The position numbers and the translations under genes are program-made. DNA of 64,000 bases from assembly GCA_032622095.1 (NCBI GenBank), contig CP136062.1:201275959-201339958 (forward strand), read 5' to 3'. Positions 1 through 12,442 of this stretch are shown here, piece by piece (position 1 is the first letter of the stretch; each line of letters starts with the position of its first letter). The stretch is from Siphonodentalium dalli. Its lineage: Eukaryota; Mollusca; Scaphopoda; Gadilida; Siphonodentaliidae. A model generated the notes under the pieces. It was given only the letters and a program-made list of their open reading frames with translations. It had not been told where the DNA came from and made no database searches.

Positions 1-207
1 TTGGTCAAAACGCCACATTATATGTGGCTTAATATTTCATAATTCTATGCACAAATGCATGCGTTATATAGTAGAAACATGGAAGTGACGCGTTCAGTAA
101 TCATGCCCCGGTAATATTATCATTGACACCTGTGACCATTGGCGTAATTTATATTTGGTGATAGGATTTCGTACGTGCATTATACGGATGCCACTTTATT
201 ATCTTAG

Positions 208-543
208 GTTTGCAAAACATGTGGATACAAAACACATCGTACATGTAGGACCGATATTTCTAGAACGTTGTATCTGAAAATGCAACGAGGAGAGGAAGCA
301 GTTGACTATTACTGCCATGGCTGTGGTGTGCCAGCTGACGAAGGCAGTATTTCCGGCGAACCAAATGCCGAAAGTACGAGTGCAAGCATAGTAGACAGAA
401 CCGCTGTTTCCGCATTCTCAACATCACCAAACATCACCAGGTCGTCTGCAGATTGTAGTCAAACGGCCAATTTCGAGGTTGATGCCAGCATTCCATCCGT
501 AGTTGAACACATGGACATATTCGAGATTTCCTTGAGTGACTGA
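208..543 (+). CDS. Terminal exon of a PHD-like zinc-finger protein, 5' part missing
   Basis: The frame is open from a good 3' splice site (pyrimidine-rich run ending TTATCTTAG at 207) to TGA at 541-543. The first residues contain CKTCGYKTHRTC, then about 21 residues, then YYCHGC. This is C-x2-C-x4-H-x2-C...C-x2-C, the second half of a PHD-type zinc finger; the first metal ligands would lie in an upstream exon outside the window. The rest (about 65 residues) is Ser/Thr/Glu-rich, looks disordered and ends FEISLSD. Similar half-fingers occur in invertebrate multi-copy proteins linked to FLYWCH/MULE-type transposons, so this may be transposon-derived; that is inference from the pattern. The first in-frame ATG is well inside the exon, which fits an internal splice entry and not a start. 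Coding status is fairly likely, exact family uncertain. Confidence 0.55.
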   Translation, partial: VCKTCGYKTHRTCRTDISRTLYLKMQRGEEAVDYYCHGCGVPADEGSISGEPNAESTSASIVDRTAVSAFSTSPNITRSSADCSQTANFEVDASIPSVVEHMDIFEISLSD

Positions 544-623
544 CTGCTTGATCTTTCACCTGACATGAGTATAGATCAACCCAGCCGGTACCCTTCGAAA
601 TGGACCTCCACTTTTACGTGACC

Positions 624-812
624 AATAACGGGTATCCATTTCGATTTAGATTGATACCTGATTTTAACGCCAACAAACTGGTTCAAAATACACTAAAACT
701 AAACCAATTGGTTAGCTGTAACTGTGTTTTTTGTTTTGTAAAACCTCTCTCTCAGGGGCGTAAAGCTGCATGGTGAACATAACATGTCTAATCGAAATGG
801 ATACCCGTTATT
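624..812. repeat. Short inverted-repeat element downstream of the first exon
   Basis: The arms at 624-650 and 787-812 are inverted copies (AATAACGGGTATCCATTTCG at the left end, its complement at the right) differing by about one inserted T. The 137-nt middle is AT-rich and non-coding. The size and terminal arms fit a MITE. I could not identify a convincing target-site duplication. Confidence 0.5.
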
Positions 813-2250
813 CTGCTTATTAGGAGAATGTATGCTTCATTGAACAATGGCGGACTAATCATGTAGTATCGTTAATTATAACCCACCTGGGAGTGCCGTG
901 CTCACCTGGGGGTCATAATTATCATCGTAAAACCATGTTAATTGAAACTAAAACTCTGATATTCTCTGATATCTGGCACGGACAAACAAACTGGCCAGTA
1001 TGACCGGTAACAAGCTAGTTCATATGTGTCAAAACGTCACCACAGCAGAGTGTATACCTCCCTACGCAGTTGTCAGCTTTAGGCGCACGTTTTACACACA
1101 TCAATAGAACTGCAAGACATTTTCAACAAGAAAACCATAGTCAGAAATGGTAACGCACTAAAGATCATATATTATATACCCATGATTGTAATTATAGAAT
1201 ATAAAATATATTGGTTTCGCGAATGACCAACTCACAATTCCGTTAAAATAACAATAACAACCAGCACCTAATTAACGAACCGGCGGCCGACTCGGCCGTC
1301 TCCGATCACAACCATCAGTGGGCTGCAGAACGAAAAATATCTGTAAAAGTTGAAATATAAGACTTACAAATTATCTTTTAAATTTCTTTTATTGGTAATT
1401 GACATAGCTTGTCACAAGCCAAAAATCAACATTATTGACATAATAATGTATAGGACAATAAACGAAATTGAAATTCCCAACTACACCTTTTACCGGACCC
1501 GGCCTCCTGGCCGCGCAGTTCGACTTTTAAACCGGAAAAACCCATTATCTATAAATAAAATGCCCATCGGACCACAGCTATTAAAAAATTGGAGAACAGT
1601 ATACACGCGGGGCGCGCTAATAAAAAAATAATTCAGCCCAATGAAAACAAAATGTTATATTCAGTCTGGTTCACTCAACCAGGTATCAATCTACTGGAGA
1701 TATACTACGGTATTAAATATATGGTGGTAAGATGGGAATCGGCTGTTGTTTCATATTTTATTGAGCATCCCATATATACATTTCAAACAAATTTATTTTA
1801 TATTAGACTAATGTAGGGTGAACGAATGGGGATTGGAGCACAAGTTATAGCAACTTAGGTGGAGCTCCTCTCCCCAGGAAAAAGAATGTGGTGCACAGAA
1901 GAAAAATTTAAATGCATAAATGTTGAAAACAAAAAATAAATTCTGACTAAACACACAAATACAATATGTAATGTTCAAGATTAGTATGGGGTAAGGGAAG
2001 ATAGTTTTATATGATATGTTTCTGTTTAGTGCATGTTATTCTCGATTTAAGTTAATATGCGGCTGGTTGTTTACTAAATGTAATGCATCTGTTCATCGCC
2101 AAATCGCAATGAGTTTATAATATATTTTTGGACAGCTGCGAACAATTGGTAATTTCCTTCATTGGAAAGTGAAACTAGTGATATTAGCTTTTATAAAGTT
2201 AATTTCCAACTATATACGGCTCTGACATTTCTGAAAATGTGGAGCTATTG
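813..2250. other. Non-coding stretch, nothing recognised
   Basis: AT-rich sequence with frequent stops in all frames. The short open frames at 1350-1631 and 1589-1816 have biased, low-complexity composition and no recognisable domain. No tandem array or clear inverted repeat was seen. Confidence 0.5.
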
Positions 2251-2480
2251 ACACCCGATCGATCCATATTAAATTAAACGAAGGTGTGTGGTGCGTGGGA
2301 GATAGTTGAAAATCGCAAATAGGCTTCTTTTGTGCCGACAAACCACAATTGGATCACAGAATCGATAATCTCTGCCTACATAATTCTCTGGACTACCAGA
2401 CACCATCATTTGGTGGTTGTCTCCATCCCACATGTGGAGACCATCCCCGACTATACCGTCATATATTTACATTAATCTCC
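2251..2480. repeat. Paralogous block, copy 1 (empty TTAA site)
   Basis: This block is a diverged direct repeat of 2838-2860 plus 3253-3460. Shared landmarks are CGATCGNTCCATATTA, GGTGCGTGGGAGATAG, GCCGACAAACC and CATATATTTACATTA. Copy 1 has no MITE between CCATATTA and GAAGG, so it shows the pre-insertion state of the target used in copy 2. Confidence 0.8.
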
Positions 2481-2856
2481 CACTCTCCATTCGAACGGCT
2501 AAAAAACCGAACACCCAACTGGCAAGTATTGGTTTATTTCCCCAGAGAAAATAATGCTTTTTCAATTTGTCATTAACTTTCAAACGATCATTTTTGTAAT
2601 TGTTTTTGGACATTGGTCCTAACATAAATAATATATTTAAACTAATAAACTAGTTATTAATAATCGTATTTCAATTTGAGTGATTTTCCTAAAGATTTTA
2701 TGCGATTCAATATTTGTTCTCAAAGCATGTCACCCAATTTCGACTTACTAATATCCCCCCTTTGAAATCTAACAATATCAATATACTTCACAATTTGTTT
2801 TACTATAAATGAAAAATATAGTGATATCACCTCTTATAACCGATCGCTCCATATTA

Positions 2857-3256
2857 TTAACCCTTTACCCAACAAACCGGCCAAAACCGGCCAAATAAAG
2901 CTTCAACAGCCTAAAATATCTTCGGTCTGTCTCAATAGAACCATACAAATATGGATATCATTGGAACCGGCTCATTGACCACATTGTGATGGTTACAGTT
3001 ATGCCCTGTGCCAATGCATTCTCTTATATATGCGAGTCGACCATAGGTCGCCTCGCATATATAAGAGAATGCATTGGCCTAAAAAAAATCTTTTTTTAAC
3101 ACTTTTTACCATTTTTTCTTACATTCTTTAACAATTTTATAATTTTTAATGTGTTAAGCCAATGCATTCTCTTATATATGCGAGGCGACCTATGGTCGAC
3201 TCGCATATATAAGAGAATGCATTGGCACAGGGCCCTTCTGTTGGGTAAAGGGTTAA
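2857..3256 (+). mobile_element. TTAA-flanked MITE, family 1, full-length copy A
   Basis: TTAA lies at both ends (2857-2860 and 3253-3256), with terminal inverted repeats CCCTTTACCCAACA and its complement TGTTGGGTAAAGGG. TTAA target duplication plus CCC-starting termini is the hallmark of the piggyBac superfamily, so this is inferred to be a non-autonomous piggyBac-like MITE. Inside are two 69-nt hairpins (3010-3078 and 3158-3226) that are reverse complements of each other, separated by an A/T-rich spacer. A tandem CCGGCCAAAA motif lies near the left end. No transposase is encoded. Confidence 0.85.
3010..3078 (+). repeat. 69-nt hairpin module (reference copy)
   Basis: The 27-nt arms begin GCCAATGCATTCTCTTATAT and are perfectly complementary. 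Between them CGACC-ATA-GGTCG forms a second stem, with one T/C mismatch at the junction. The module recurs inside all family-1 elements and also in elements with different termini at 4969-5328 and 24476-24792. Translated, it yields spurious peptides around NAFSYICESTIGRLAYIREC. Confidence 0.9.
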
Positions 3257-3460
3257 ATTGAAGGATGGTGTATGGTGCGTGGGAGATAGCTGAAAATCTC
3301 AAATAGGCTTCCTTTGCGCCGACAAACCGCAATTCGATCACAGAATCGACAATATCTGCCTACAGAATTCCCCGGACTACGAGACACCGTCAATTGGTTA
3401 CCTCCATCCCACATCGGGAGAACATCCCCGACTATTCCATCATATATTTACATTACTAGC
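3253..3460. repeat. Paralogous block, copy 2 (right part, after MITE)
   Basis: Direct repeat of 2270-2480, about 584 bp away once the MITE is removed. The left part of the copy (2838-2860) sits on the other side of the MITE. Homology fades after CATATATTTACATTA. Confidence 0.75.
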
Positions 3461-4968
3461 CACAAAACTTGGCTAGGAAAGCCCGGGAGAATCAGGACAA
3501 GTAGTTTTCTATCAAATAACCTGACCGGCGTCTGTAACCAATCATTTTACGTTCGCAGCAAACTTAATAAATGTTTTAAAAGCCTCGAGAGACGTTGTTT
3601 GTTTTCAGTCTGTATACAATCCGAGCGGTCCCCGGAGCATCCGGAGCTGTGAGATCGAACAATACCGCGATCATTAGAACGAACCCGATGAAAACCTATC
3701 AATTTACCCAACTCGTTAGGTGGCGCTAAACCACTTGAAAATTCTCAAGAGGACCAACGTTGTCATTTTATGAGAATCTACCACGACTGTTTTATCTTTC
3801 TACTCCAATAACTGTCATTGCCTTACGGATTATTATGACCACTCCCTGAAGAACTGTGTGACAATTTAGGCGGTGGCGTTATGGCTTGCGCACCCAAGGG
3901 GCCGCCTAGTTGCTTTGTATTGGAAACAGTCGATCGTAAGACAATCATAATCCGAATCAAAGAATTATTGTCAAACCTCCAGTGAGTTTTATCACGGATC
4001 ACGGGGAACCGGCAACCTACACGCCGAAAGAAATGTCATTACGCCAATGAATGATTTCGTAATACTCTTGAAAACGGAGAACTGATTATTTTCGCGCGAA
4101 TTATGTTTTTGTAGTGACATTTCAATTAGTACAAAAAGAAAAATCATCTTGTTTCATGGCCCATTTTAGGGTATTGTCGGGTCTGGGGTTTATTTCATTC
4201 ACTCAAGTATTGTAGGTCGGCCCCAATGGGATTGCACATATGCCATGACCCGAGGTTTAGGTCACCTTATACCTTTTATTATTTGTCATATATAACAAAA
4301 GGTTATTCGGACTCGGTATTGATTTATATTTGTTAAAGGGTTATTGGAGACTGTTGTCTGTGGGAGCGAATTTCTACTTATTCCACGCGTCATCCGTTTT
4401 GACTCATCCTGCGGGGTGTCTATATATGCGTATTTATTACACACCTCGAAAACACCACGATCGGCTCGTTCAATTTCTTGGTATAGTTCTACAAGCATGC
4501 ATGTGTTGTTGGAATTCAATTTATTAATATATATATATATATGCATGCGTAGATACACATCAACACACCGAATGCGCATGTAGGTTAGACATATTCTATA
4601 TGAATTCAACTGTATATCGAGTATAGTAGTATAAAATGTATATTCTATTCCATTGAGCTCCGCAACCTATGGCAGAGTAAATTAATATTGAGTGTCAGGG
4701 AGTAGTTTTGACTATTGGCCGCCAAGCGAACTATCACCGGGCGGCAGTCTTCGAACCATTACACGCCTGTTGACATCACGGTTAACAAGCAGACTACGTT
4801 CAAATCATTCGCTTAAAATGTCGCTCTTCCAAAGAATTATGTTCCCAGAGGGTGAATTTGGTGACGCTAGCCCGCTCGACGGATGAAGAATTAAACGAAC
4901 ATGTTGAACAAAGACACAGTTAGAGCAATAATAGTTTCATTAAGTTGGCAGTCATGCACCATTCTAGA
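3461..4968. other. Non-coding stretch
   Basis: No credible coding exon. The open frames near 4286-4609 overlap on both strands and are low-complexity around a short (TA)n at about 4527-4542. A moderately GC-richer patch at 4700-4880 lacks a recognisable domain. Confidence 0.45.
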
Positions 4969-5328
4969 TTAACCCTTTGAGTGCCAGGTCCGATTTTTGT
5001 ATCAACCCATATACCATGTGCCAATGCATTCTCTTATATATGCGAGTCGACCATAGGTCGCCTCGCATATATAAGAGAATGCATTGGCCTAACAATTTTT
5101 CATCATTTGTTATTATTTTTTACAATTTTTCACAATTTTAATAATTTTTTCTTATTTTCCTTAACTCTTCAGTGCCAGACTTATTTTGTAGCTTTAGTGC
5201 CAGGGAATCTTACGTTTTTCATGGGCATCAAAATTATTACTATGAATAGTAGTTTTTTTTTTTAGGGCCGATTTTACAGACCGTAAATTAGGGCCGATGA
5301 GATCGGCCCCTGGCACTGAAAGGGTTAA
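4969..5328. mobile_element. TTAA-flanked MITE, family 2
   Basis: TTAA at 4969-4972 and 5325-5328. The termini CCCTTTGAGTGCCAGG and the complement of CCTGGCACTGAAAGGG form an inverted repeat different from family 1 after the first six bases. It carries one 69-nt hairpin at 5020-5088, essentially identical to that of family 1. Partial extra copies of the AGTGCCAG terminal motif occur internally near 5170 and 5195, suggesting nested or rearranged ends. Confidence 0.75.
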
Positions 5329-5515
5329 TACATCGGCACGGATGATATGCACGTAACGGATGTAACTCGACAAACTGAACAATCTCCTTGGAAGATTATT
5401 ATACGTATATCTCCGAAAAAGAACTGATAAGCATAAATGGTGTCATCAAATTATAATAAAACACCCATTGACTGTCTTGGGGTGGAACACCGAGAGATGT
5501 TTTCCCTTGGTGATG

Positions 5516-5975
5516 TCTTAAAGGTACTCAATCCGATTTAACGCTCCTAAATTACTATTTCGTTGGCTTCGGGGGGGGGGGTAAAATATTTGATTAGAGT
5601 CGAGGAATCCACCCATTAAAGCTCAGAGTGATCAAATAACGATTTTTGAAGTTTGTTATTTCAATTATTTGTGGCCCAGAAACACGCCGTCAAACGGATT
5701 ATATCGGTCAAAATTGCGGATGAAGAAGGATAACTCTAGAAACAAGTGGTAATACGACCAAATTTCGTGAATACTCAAGTGATAATACGGCCATATTTCG
5801 TTGAGCAAAAAATGTTGATAAATAACACGTTTTGGGAAAATATGATACCATATTTGACAGTGGTTATAATTATTTTGTTGCAATTAATCGATTCTGATTA
5901 CTAAAGCGTATTTTGAAGAAATGTTGGTGTTGTTGTATCTTGATGATTTGGGGACCCTCTGATCGGATTGAGTCT
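5516..5975. mobile_element. Palindromic MITE, AATCCGAT family, copy 1
   Basis: Begins TTAAAGGTACTCAATCCGAT and ends with the complement GATCGGATTGAGT. It is related in inverted orientation to 31362-31830: shared blocks include GAATCGATT, CAACAAAATAAT, CGTGTTATT and GGCCACAAATAATT. A G-run at 5572-5581 interrupts it. No protein coding is seen. Confidence 0.65.
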
Positions 5976-6008
5976 CATCATAAGAGTATTATAGGGTATC
6001 GACAAAAA

Positions 6009-6368
6009 CTATGATGGGATGCACATCTTACGGATATTTTGTAACACTGGAATATAAATATAACCAAAAAAATCGTCAATGAAGACAACTTGAGGGTATC
6101 GTTTGAAAGCTGGCATATATTCCACCTGCCAGAGAAACACCGAGATATCAATGCACCAAACCTCGTCTGCGAACCGGATAAATGGATTAATTTCGCTCAC
6201 CAAAACAGGTTGCTTACTCTTTCTGCCTGTCCATTGCTTGACGAGTGACGTATTCGACAGTGGGCAGGTGGTAGTAGCACTCGGAATAGACTTGCATGTC
6301 AGATAGCTCTCACTAATGGATTGTGTTGTCGGCGTGCCAAGGGAATGGGCCGGAACGTAGACCTCCAT
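6009..6368 (-). pseudogene. Possible decayed retroelement integrase fragment
   Basis: The open frame of 119 codons contains, in order, a Cys-bearing stretch, a basic segment, then EVWCIDIS and about 20 residues later VVFIDDFFGYIYIPVLQN. The spacing and hydrophobic-D patterns resemble the first two aspartates of a retrotransposon integrase (rve) core, where a 'hDhh' strand is followed by 'hhhDDFSRY'. The third catalytic glutamate and the rest of pol are absent, and there are no LTRs nearby. The match is by eye and weak. It could be a chance frame. Confidence 0.25.
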
Positions 6369-6369
6369 G

Positions 6370-7915
6370 AGTGCGCACCTCGCGGAGAAATTTCGGGTTA
6401 GATGTTATGTTTGTTGTTTTCCTAGAAACTTTAGTCGAGCGTAACTAGCTTTTCGGCATAATGGTTTCAAAAAAGACATTGATAGAATGGTGTATCATTC
6501 CAGTGGCATATTATTATATGTGAAGATATCGAAGACTCGAACAGATCCATTTCATGAAGTGGACATGCAGGTTAGAGCCATCAGCTCTCATTACCATCCA
6601 TCGGGACACATGATGGGTGTCGCTAGCGGCACGCCTCTATCTGTTGATGGGGTGATAGTTATTTAGATACAATGATTTTTTTAAACTAATGGCAATGCAA
6701 CTGCACACCATATATCACTTATATGATCAGATACTTTCAAAATGAGGATTAAAACAATTTTGATCAAGTGTAGAAACAATAGCAGTATCAAGTACGTTAA
6801 TCCGGATAATAATAAAGGTACATGGCAGTATTCTAAAGCCTACGTACAACTAACTAGCTTTGCAGTATATGGTTTCAAAACAGATCCATTGCGTGGCGTT
6901 GGTGACAGAGGGCAAGCATGTTGCATGCTTGTGATGCAATACGAATATTGAAAGATATGCATATTTCCTGTAATATTGTAGTATGTTCACCATTAGTTAG
7001 ATAAGTATGGAATTATATTTCTGAGTGCATGGGACCTACTCATAGAATAAAAGCTGAGTAATTGAATATAACTTGCTCATTATTACAAACCAAGTACTTA
7101 TGTTTGTGAGGATAACAACTTTTAATTTCCGCTTCTGCCATTACAAAGCATACATGTGTTTTGTCGGTGTTTTCTATTCTACTGTATTCTTCGTGTTGTT
7201 TATTGGAACAGGCTGCAGATGTATATTATATTATATGACTAAACATAGAATGGGTGACACTCGATCATCTATAGTCGGGGCCAGTCATCACGTCAGAGAA
7301 GCTCCTGTTGTTGTATACTGGTGATGTGACCGGAGTAACCTGTGGGTATGGATGCTGAATATTTCTGATGCTTTTCATTAAGCTTACGTGATTGGCATTT
7401 CATCCGCATGGTTATTTAAAAAAAAATCACACCATGTGTCTGCCTTATCCTGCTATTGTCACCGTTTCTTCGAACATCGGGGTGGGTCCCCAATTGCCCT
7501 TGGAAAAAACTTGCGTTTGAGGGGTGGTGGCCGAAATCGGACAGATATTTTTGTTAATTTCGACCTTGTATCCTGGACTTTGTTCCTGACCCCACTCCCC
7601 TGTAGTTATTTCTATTTGCACACACCATATTTTAATGTTATTACATGCTTGAACTAATTTAGCTGCATCTCTTATTGTTATAAAATGTTCAAGCTTGGTA
7701 TTCTAATCATGTCGGGCTGCAAACTAATACAATCCAATCGACATGTTCTGGTATATGCTATTCGGAAGGTATGTGAATATTAAGAAGGTGACCAATCAGA
7801 AAGATTTCAACATAATTTTCACTTTATCCGGACATAGGGTGTAACAGAAAACAGAACAAACAGAATCAATTGAGTCGTCGTAGCTCTGAAAATGGAACAA
7901 GAGGGGAACATAACA
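6370..7915. other. Non-coding stretch
   Basis: AT-rich sequence. Frames at 6742-6951, 7073-7324 and 7388-7657 are hydrophobic or low-complexity and have no domain I recognise. Confidence 0.4.
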
Positions 7916-7916
7916 T

Positions 7917-7980
7917 GACGAAGAAGAAGAAGAAGAACAACAACAACGACAAATAGCAACAACAACAAAAACACAAACAA
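7917..7980. repeat. (GAA)n/(CAA)n microsatellite
   Basis: A run of GAA triplets passes into CAA triplets. It gives Leu/Val/Ser-rich spurious frames on the minus strand. Confidence 0.85.
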
Positions 7981-10900
7981 AGAGCCAACACTGAACAATA
8001 ATAACGACAATAACAGCTTTTATAACATTATCTTTCGATGAAAGGGCTTGCTGTTTAATGATGTCCCCGTAGTCGAGGTGGTTATATACATGTATGTCGC
8101 GGATACAGTCATCAAATAAAGATTGCATGTCCCTTTCTTGAACGTTCTGTACATTCGGGTATAAAATAATAATTTTGAGTCGAGACCAGTCAACGGGAGC
8201 TTCTGTTAGTAGACAATATTTTTTTCTCCAAATATTTTCTATAAACTGGGACAGGAAAAGTTGTTAACTTTAGAACATTACATCATTTTGATTGTAAATG
8301 TGTCTTCATAAAGTGAAATACGTGGAATACCAGATATCCCTTTTGTGTTTTTTTTATAATAGCAATCGAAATATGTCTTGAAAATGAGTATCATCGAAAT
8401 GTTGTTGTTGTTGTTTGTTGTTGTTGTTGAAAGTTATGTCAGAAAGACATGGAACATCTTGAACTTATAAATAAAAATCAGAGACTGCAACTATGTTAAA
8501 ACTTTCAAGTGCAAATCTAATGGGAGTCGGAAATTTATAACGTGCATGATGCATCTGTCATGAACAGAGGTGGCGGACTGTTGTCTGTGTTCTTGAAACT
8601 GCCAGGAAAAGTAGGGAGTAAAATTGGAACGGTAATGAGAAATTCAGGTCCGCCAAACTCGTCAATATAGCATTCAAGTAGTAAATGATCAACGCGCGAA
8701 AATTAATTAATAACGCATAATTAAGTCGGACTGTGTTCGAATTGGAATTGATCCGTTCCCATAGACCGTCTATGGTGTGGACGAGTAACAGCCATAAAAG
8801 TCGGAACTCGGGACCGGACCATTCATTGCTGCAACGAAGATTGGTATCGGGTCATCGGTTCAGAGGGAAATAGAATTTAATCTGCGCGGATCCCGTCTTT
8901 TAAATGAAAGATACAATGGTGTGATATTGGTGAAGATCCGATACAATTTATCTAAATGAACGTATGCCGGGACGAAATTCGAACACAAATGGTATTCAGC
9001 TCTCGCCAATAGATTTAGTTATGGGCTATGGTGAAATCATTTGTTCCGGGATTCTGTTTGGCATCCCCGATTTCCCGATAAACTCCGAACCGATGATGGA
9101 TACGACCGGCACGGAGATTCCTTTTATCACTGACGTAAATCGTGCTTAGTAATTCGTCGTAGGAAGTGGTATATAGTTTGATGCGTTACGATTTATTGCT
9201 GTCGTTTCGGCAGGAAAATTGTGCGAATTCATGGGCTTTGGGGGAGGGGGTGTCCATCTTCGAATGTCAAATTGCAGCCCATCCCAACGTATACCAAAAT
9301 TGCCAAATCCCGGAAACTTCACTTGCGTCCCCATGAATTGGAATTTTCCAGCTGATAGCTCAAAATTTCTAACTGCGGGGTTACAACACATTTCCAACAT
9401 AACACCCCCGAAAGCTTGAACATTTACGACTGATGGCCACTTCAGTCTTTCAGTCTAAACTTTTAACTGAGTCGAATAAAAAAACGACATAATTTTCACT
9501 AGATATTTGTTGCAAACTCTATAGCTATATAAACAATTTAAACTTGCTGTCATTCTGACATTTCCAACTATATATCGTTGATTTAAACATGTACTTTCCA
9601 ACTATTAAAATTTTGACAAAATTTGGGGGGGGGGGGGTGAGACACCACATTTCCCCCGCTAACACATTCCTGTTAGATAATGGAATTCAGTATTCCGCTG
9701 TTTCGTCGCTCTTAATTTAGAACCATTATTTTCTAACTATAATGTAGATGGCCACCATTATGCCTCCGTCACTCGTGCATGGGCCTTATTAAATCTTCAA
9801 TGCCTGTTAACTGGGAAATGTCAAGAAAAAAGGTTGGCATCAAAGGGAAGCATCAAAACAATGTATGATAAGAGCGAAAGGCAAATAATACATGCTTATA
9901 GTCTCCCCATTTTAGGAAATCCCAGGAATGTATTATTCGAATGCCATATTCGCTGCCTTATTCGACCCATTGGATAAACAATTATCATGGTTCTCCGCCG
10001 GCCTCATCCACATATTCACATTCGGCATGTTTGTACTTTATATATCACATCACATCAAACTGAGCGATGAACGGTGAACGACAAACGAATTCTACTATTA
10101 TTTATAGAAACAGACGTTTATATACCAATGTTTAGAGTTAACAAGACAAAACCTAGATAAAATCAAATTATTATTACATGTATAGCTGTATTACTTTTCA
10201 ACGGGGACGGCAGGTAGACAACCCTCTTGGTTATGCTGTCCCCGCTAGCTCATTGCATGTTATGATATCACACTGTGTAGATAATTTGTATATATCACAG
10301 TGTATATCATAAAAAAACAACAACAACAACAAAAAACACAACAAAAGAAAAATACAAAACAAGCACATTAAAATTATAGGAATACAAGATAGTTATACAG
10401 TTGACTGAGAATCTAACAACAAGTATAATGACGACAAACAGACAACAAGAAACAGCCGAACGCTGGTTGTCCCGATAATATGGAGTCATTAAAGGCACAT
10501 TTAATATAAAAGATGTTAATTATTGGACAGGAACCACACATATTTCAGTCAACTTAATTTGGTTATTTTATTTCAGAATATGTGAATAAAGCAGCCATTC
10601 TAACGTATTGAAATGAAAAAATCCCAAACAATTCCTGTGATGTGGAATTGGTATAATGATTAAGGAGACTATACTCTTATACCACCGTTAATGGAATATG
10701 TTGGGGAGTGTAAGATCAACCATTGACATATGTCGCTAAATCCACATAAAATCCCATGAATTATATCCAGTATGCAATTGAATCAGCATAATAGGAGACC
10801 ACAATCCATCCCCAATCAAACAAACATGGCGAATTAGCGGATTTGTTAAAAGTACGGAATCCGGATATCGAGTACGGGAAGCTCTAACATTTATACGAGG

Positions 10901-12317
10901 GAAGATTAGCTTTCAGTAATGCTCTATTCCCTCAAGCGAGCACTTGCAAATATCATTATAATTGAAAACAAACCATTGTAGAACACAGGGGACCCGCATC
11001 AATCGGATAATATTTGCAAAAAGTCCCTGCACTTAATTGACGTGGCCCCCTCGAGTCATTATTGTTGCCTGTGCACGTTATGTCGTCGGAATCTCCCGTC
11101 AGACCAAATAATGTTGCACTCGACATTTTAAATTCGACTCTCATTCGCACGCGATATCATCCCACGGGAAGGAACTCCAGAAAAACAATTGCCGTTATGG
11201 AATATCATGTCTTGTTGATTTGAATTTTCAAACTGTGAAGGAATTAATCATTGTGGACGGTGGATTGGGATTTCATTCCTGTGATCACGCATGTGCATAA
11301 ATCACTCCTCTGTTTTTCAAAAGAATCGCGTTAAGCAATCCAGTTATTGTAGTGTGAAAGCGTGAGCGGGGTCCTTTGGGTGCGATTCATGAGAAATTAC
11401 TTTTTTGTTTTAGGAATATGTTGAACTGTTTCGCGGGTTTTCACAATAGACGCAAATTGAAAATTTCAAATGAAGGAAAACAAGTATAATTGAAAATGAT
11501 AATTCACCCTATATATCGTCTGGCAAGGCGTGGTCTATGGGCCAATAAAACTTAGAATATGGTTACCAAGGTTTCTTCTGTATGATGTCCAATTCACGAC
11601 GAGTTGAATACATCATCTGAGTTGACGATTTCATAATTAGTTTTGCGCATGTTCAAGTTTTGTTATGTGATTGAACATAGATGCATGTATGACTCATCTG
11701 CGCCTCCAACAATTTGAATGTGAGATAAAACCAAGAATCCGTTCCATCCCCACCCCCCCCCCCCCCACCTGGTATCAACGCAAAATCCCAGGAAGAATTA
11801 TTTACACAAATTTCAGGGACCATTCGTAACACAGAGAGAATAATGGAATATGACATATGAAAAAACAAGTGTTTACTGTCATATACTCCCTTTCTATCAG
11901 ATATATAATAAATCACTTTATTACATGATACTACCCTTATTCCATTCAATAAACCCATTCTATAAATTGTGATATTAAACGTTCGTTTAATAACAGGAAA
12001 TAGTGCCAGGTGACCTTTGACTTCCGTTTCTCATATGTTTACATTCCGTACGCTACGTCTTAAAATACTATGGCTTCCGATATTTTTTCCAACAAACTAT
12101 AATGAATGAAGAGTTTGAAAAGTTATGTCATTAAATATACGCTATTAAATACGCCAATGAGTCTTTATTTATCTGGGACTATTTCTTTACGCGGACAAAC
12201 AACGCATAGTTCAGTGAAACGTCATCGCATGCCTTATAGAAGCCGATCTTAAGTTTCGCGTCCTATTTGTTGATTTAAGAATGTTTTGTCGAAGTTTTGG
12301 ATCATGTAATAAATAGA
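7981..12317. other. Long non-coding stretch with simple repeats
   Basis: No supported exon. Minor items: a (GTT)n run at about 8399-8428; poly-G at about 9625-9637; (CAA)n at about 10318-10334; poly-C at about 11752-11766. A GC-richer patch at 8964-9149 is open for 61 codons, without a domain. The stretch 9230-9420 contains the TTCCAAC/TTTCCAAC words that recur at 23.8-26 kb, 37.4 kb, 39.7-39.9 kb and 62.0 kb, marking a widespread degenerate repeat. Confidence 0.4.
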
Positions 12318-12442
12318 ATCTACAACTTGTCCCCAGTTTATAGCGGAATTTACAAAATTCGTCCAGTAAATTAGGTCTGAACCTCGCCAAAGGCTCGGTC
12401 CAGACCTAATTTACTGGACTCGTTTTGTAAATTCCGCTATAA
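12318..12442. repeat. Near-perfect palindrome (foldback element)
   Basis: The left arm (from ATCTACAAC at 12318) and right arm (ending GTTGTAGAT at 12442) pair over about 52 nt. The middle of the arms contains AGTTTATAGCGGAATTTACA and its complement. The central non-pairing segment is about 20 nt. It is likely a small foldback/MITE. No target duplication was identified. Confidence 0.75.

Noticed and set aside
8964-9149. 61-codon plus-strand frame in a GC-richer patch
   Set aside because: No recognisable domain and no clear splice or translation context; noted only as a patch of unusual composition.
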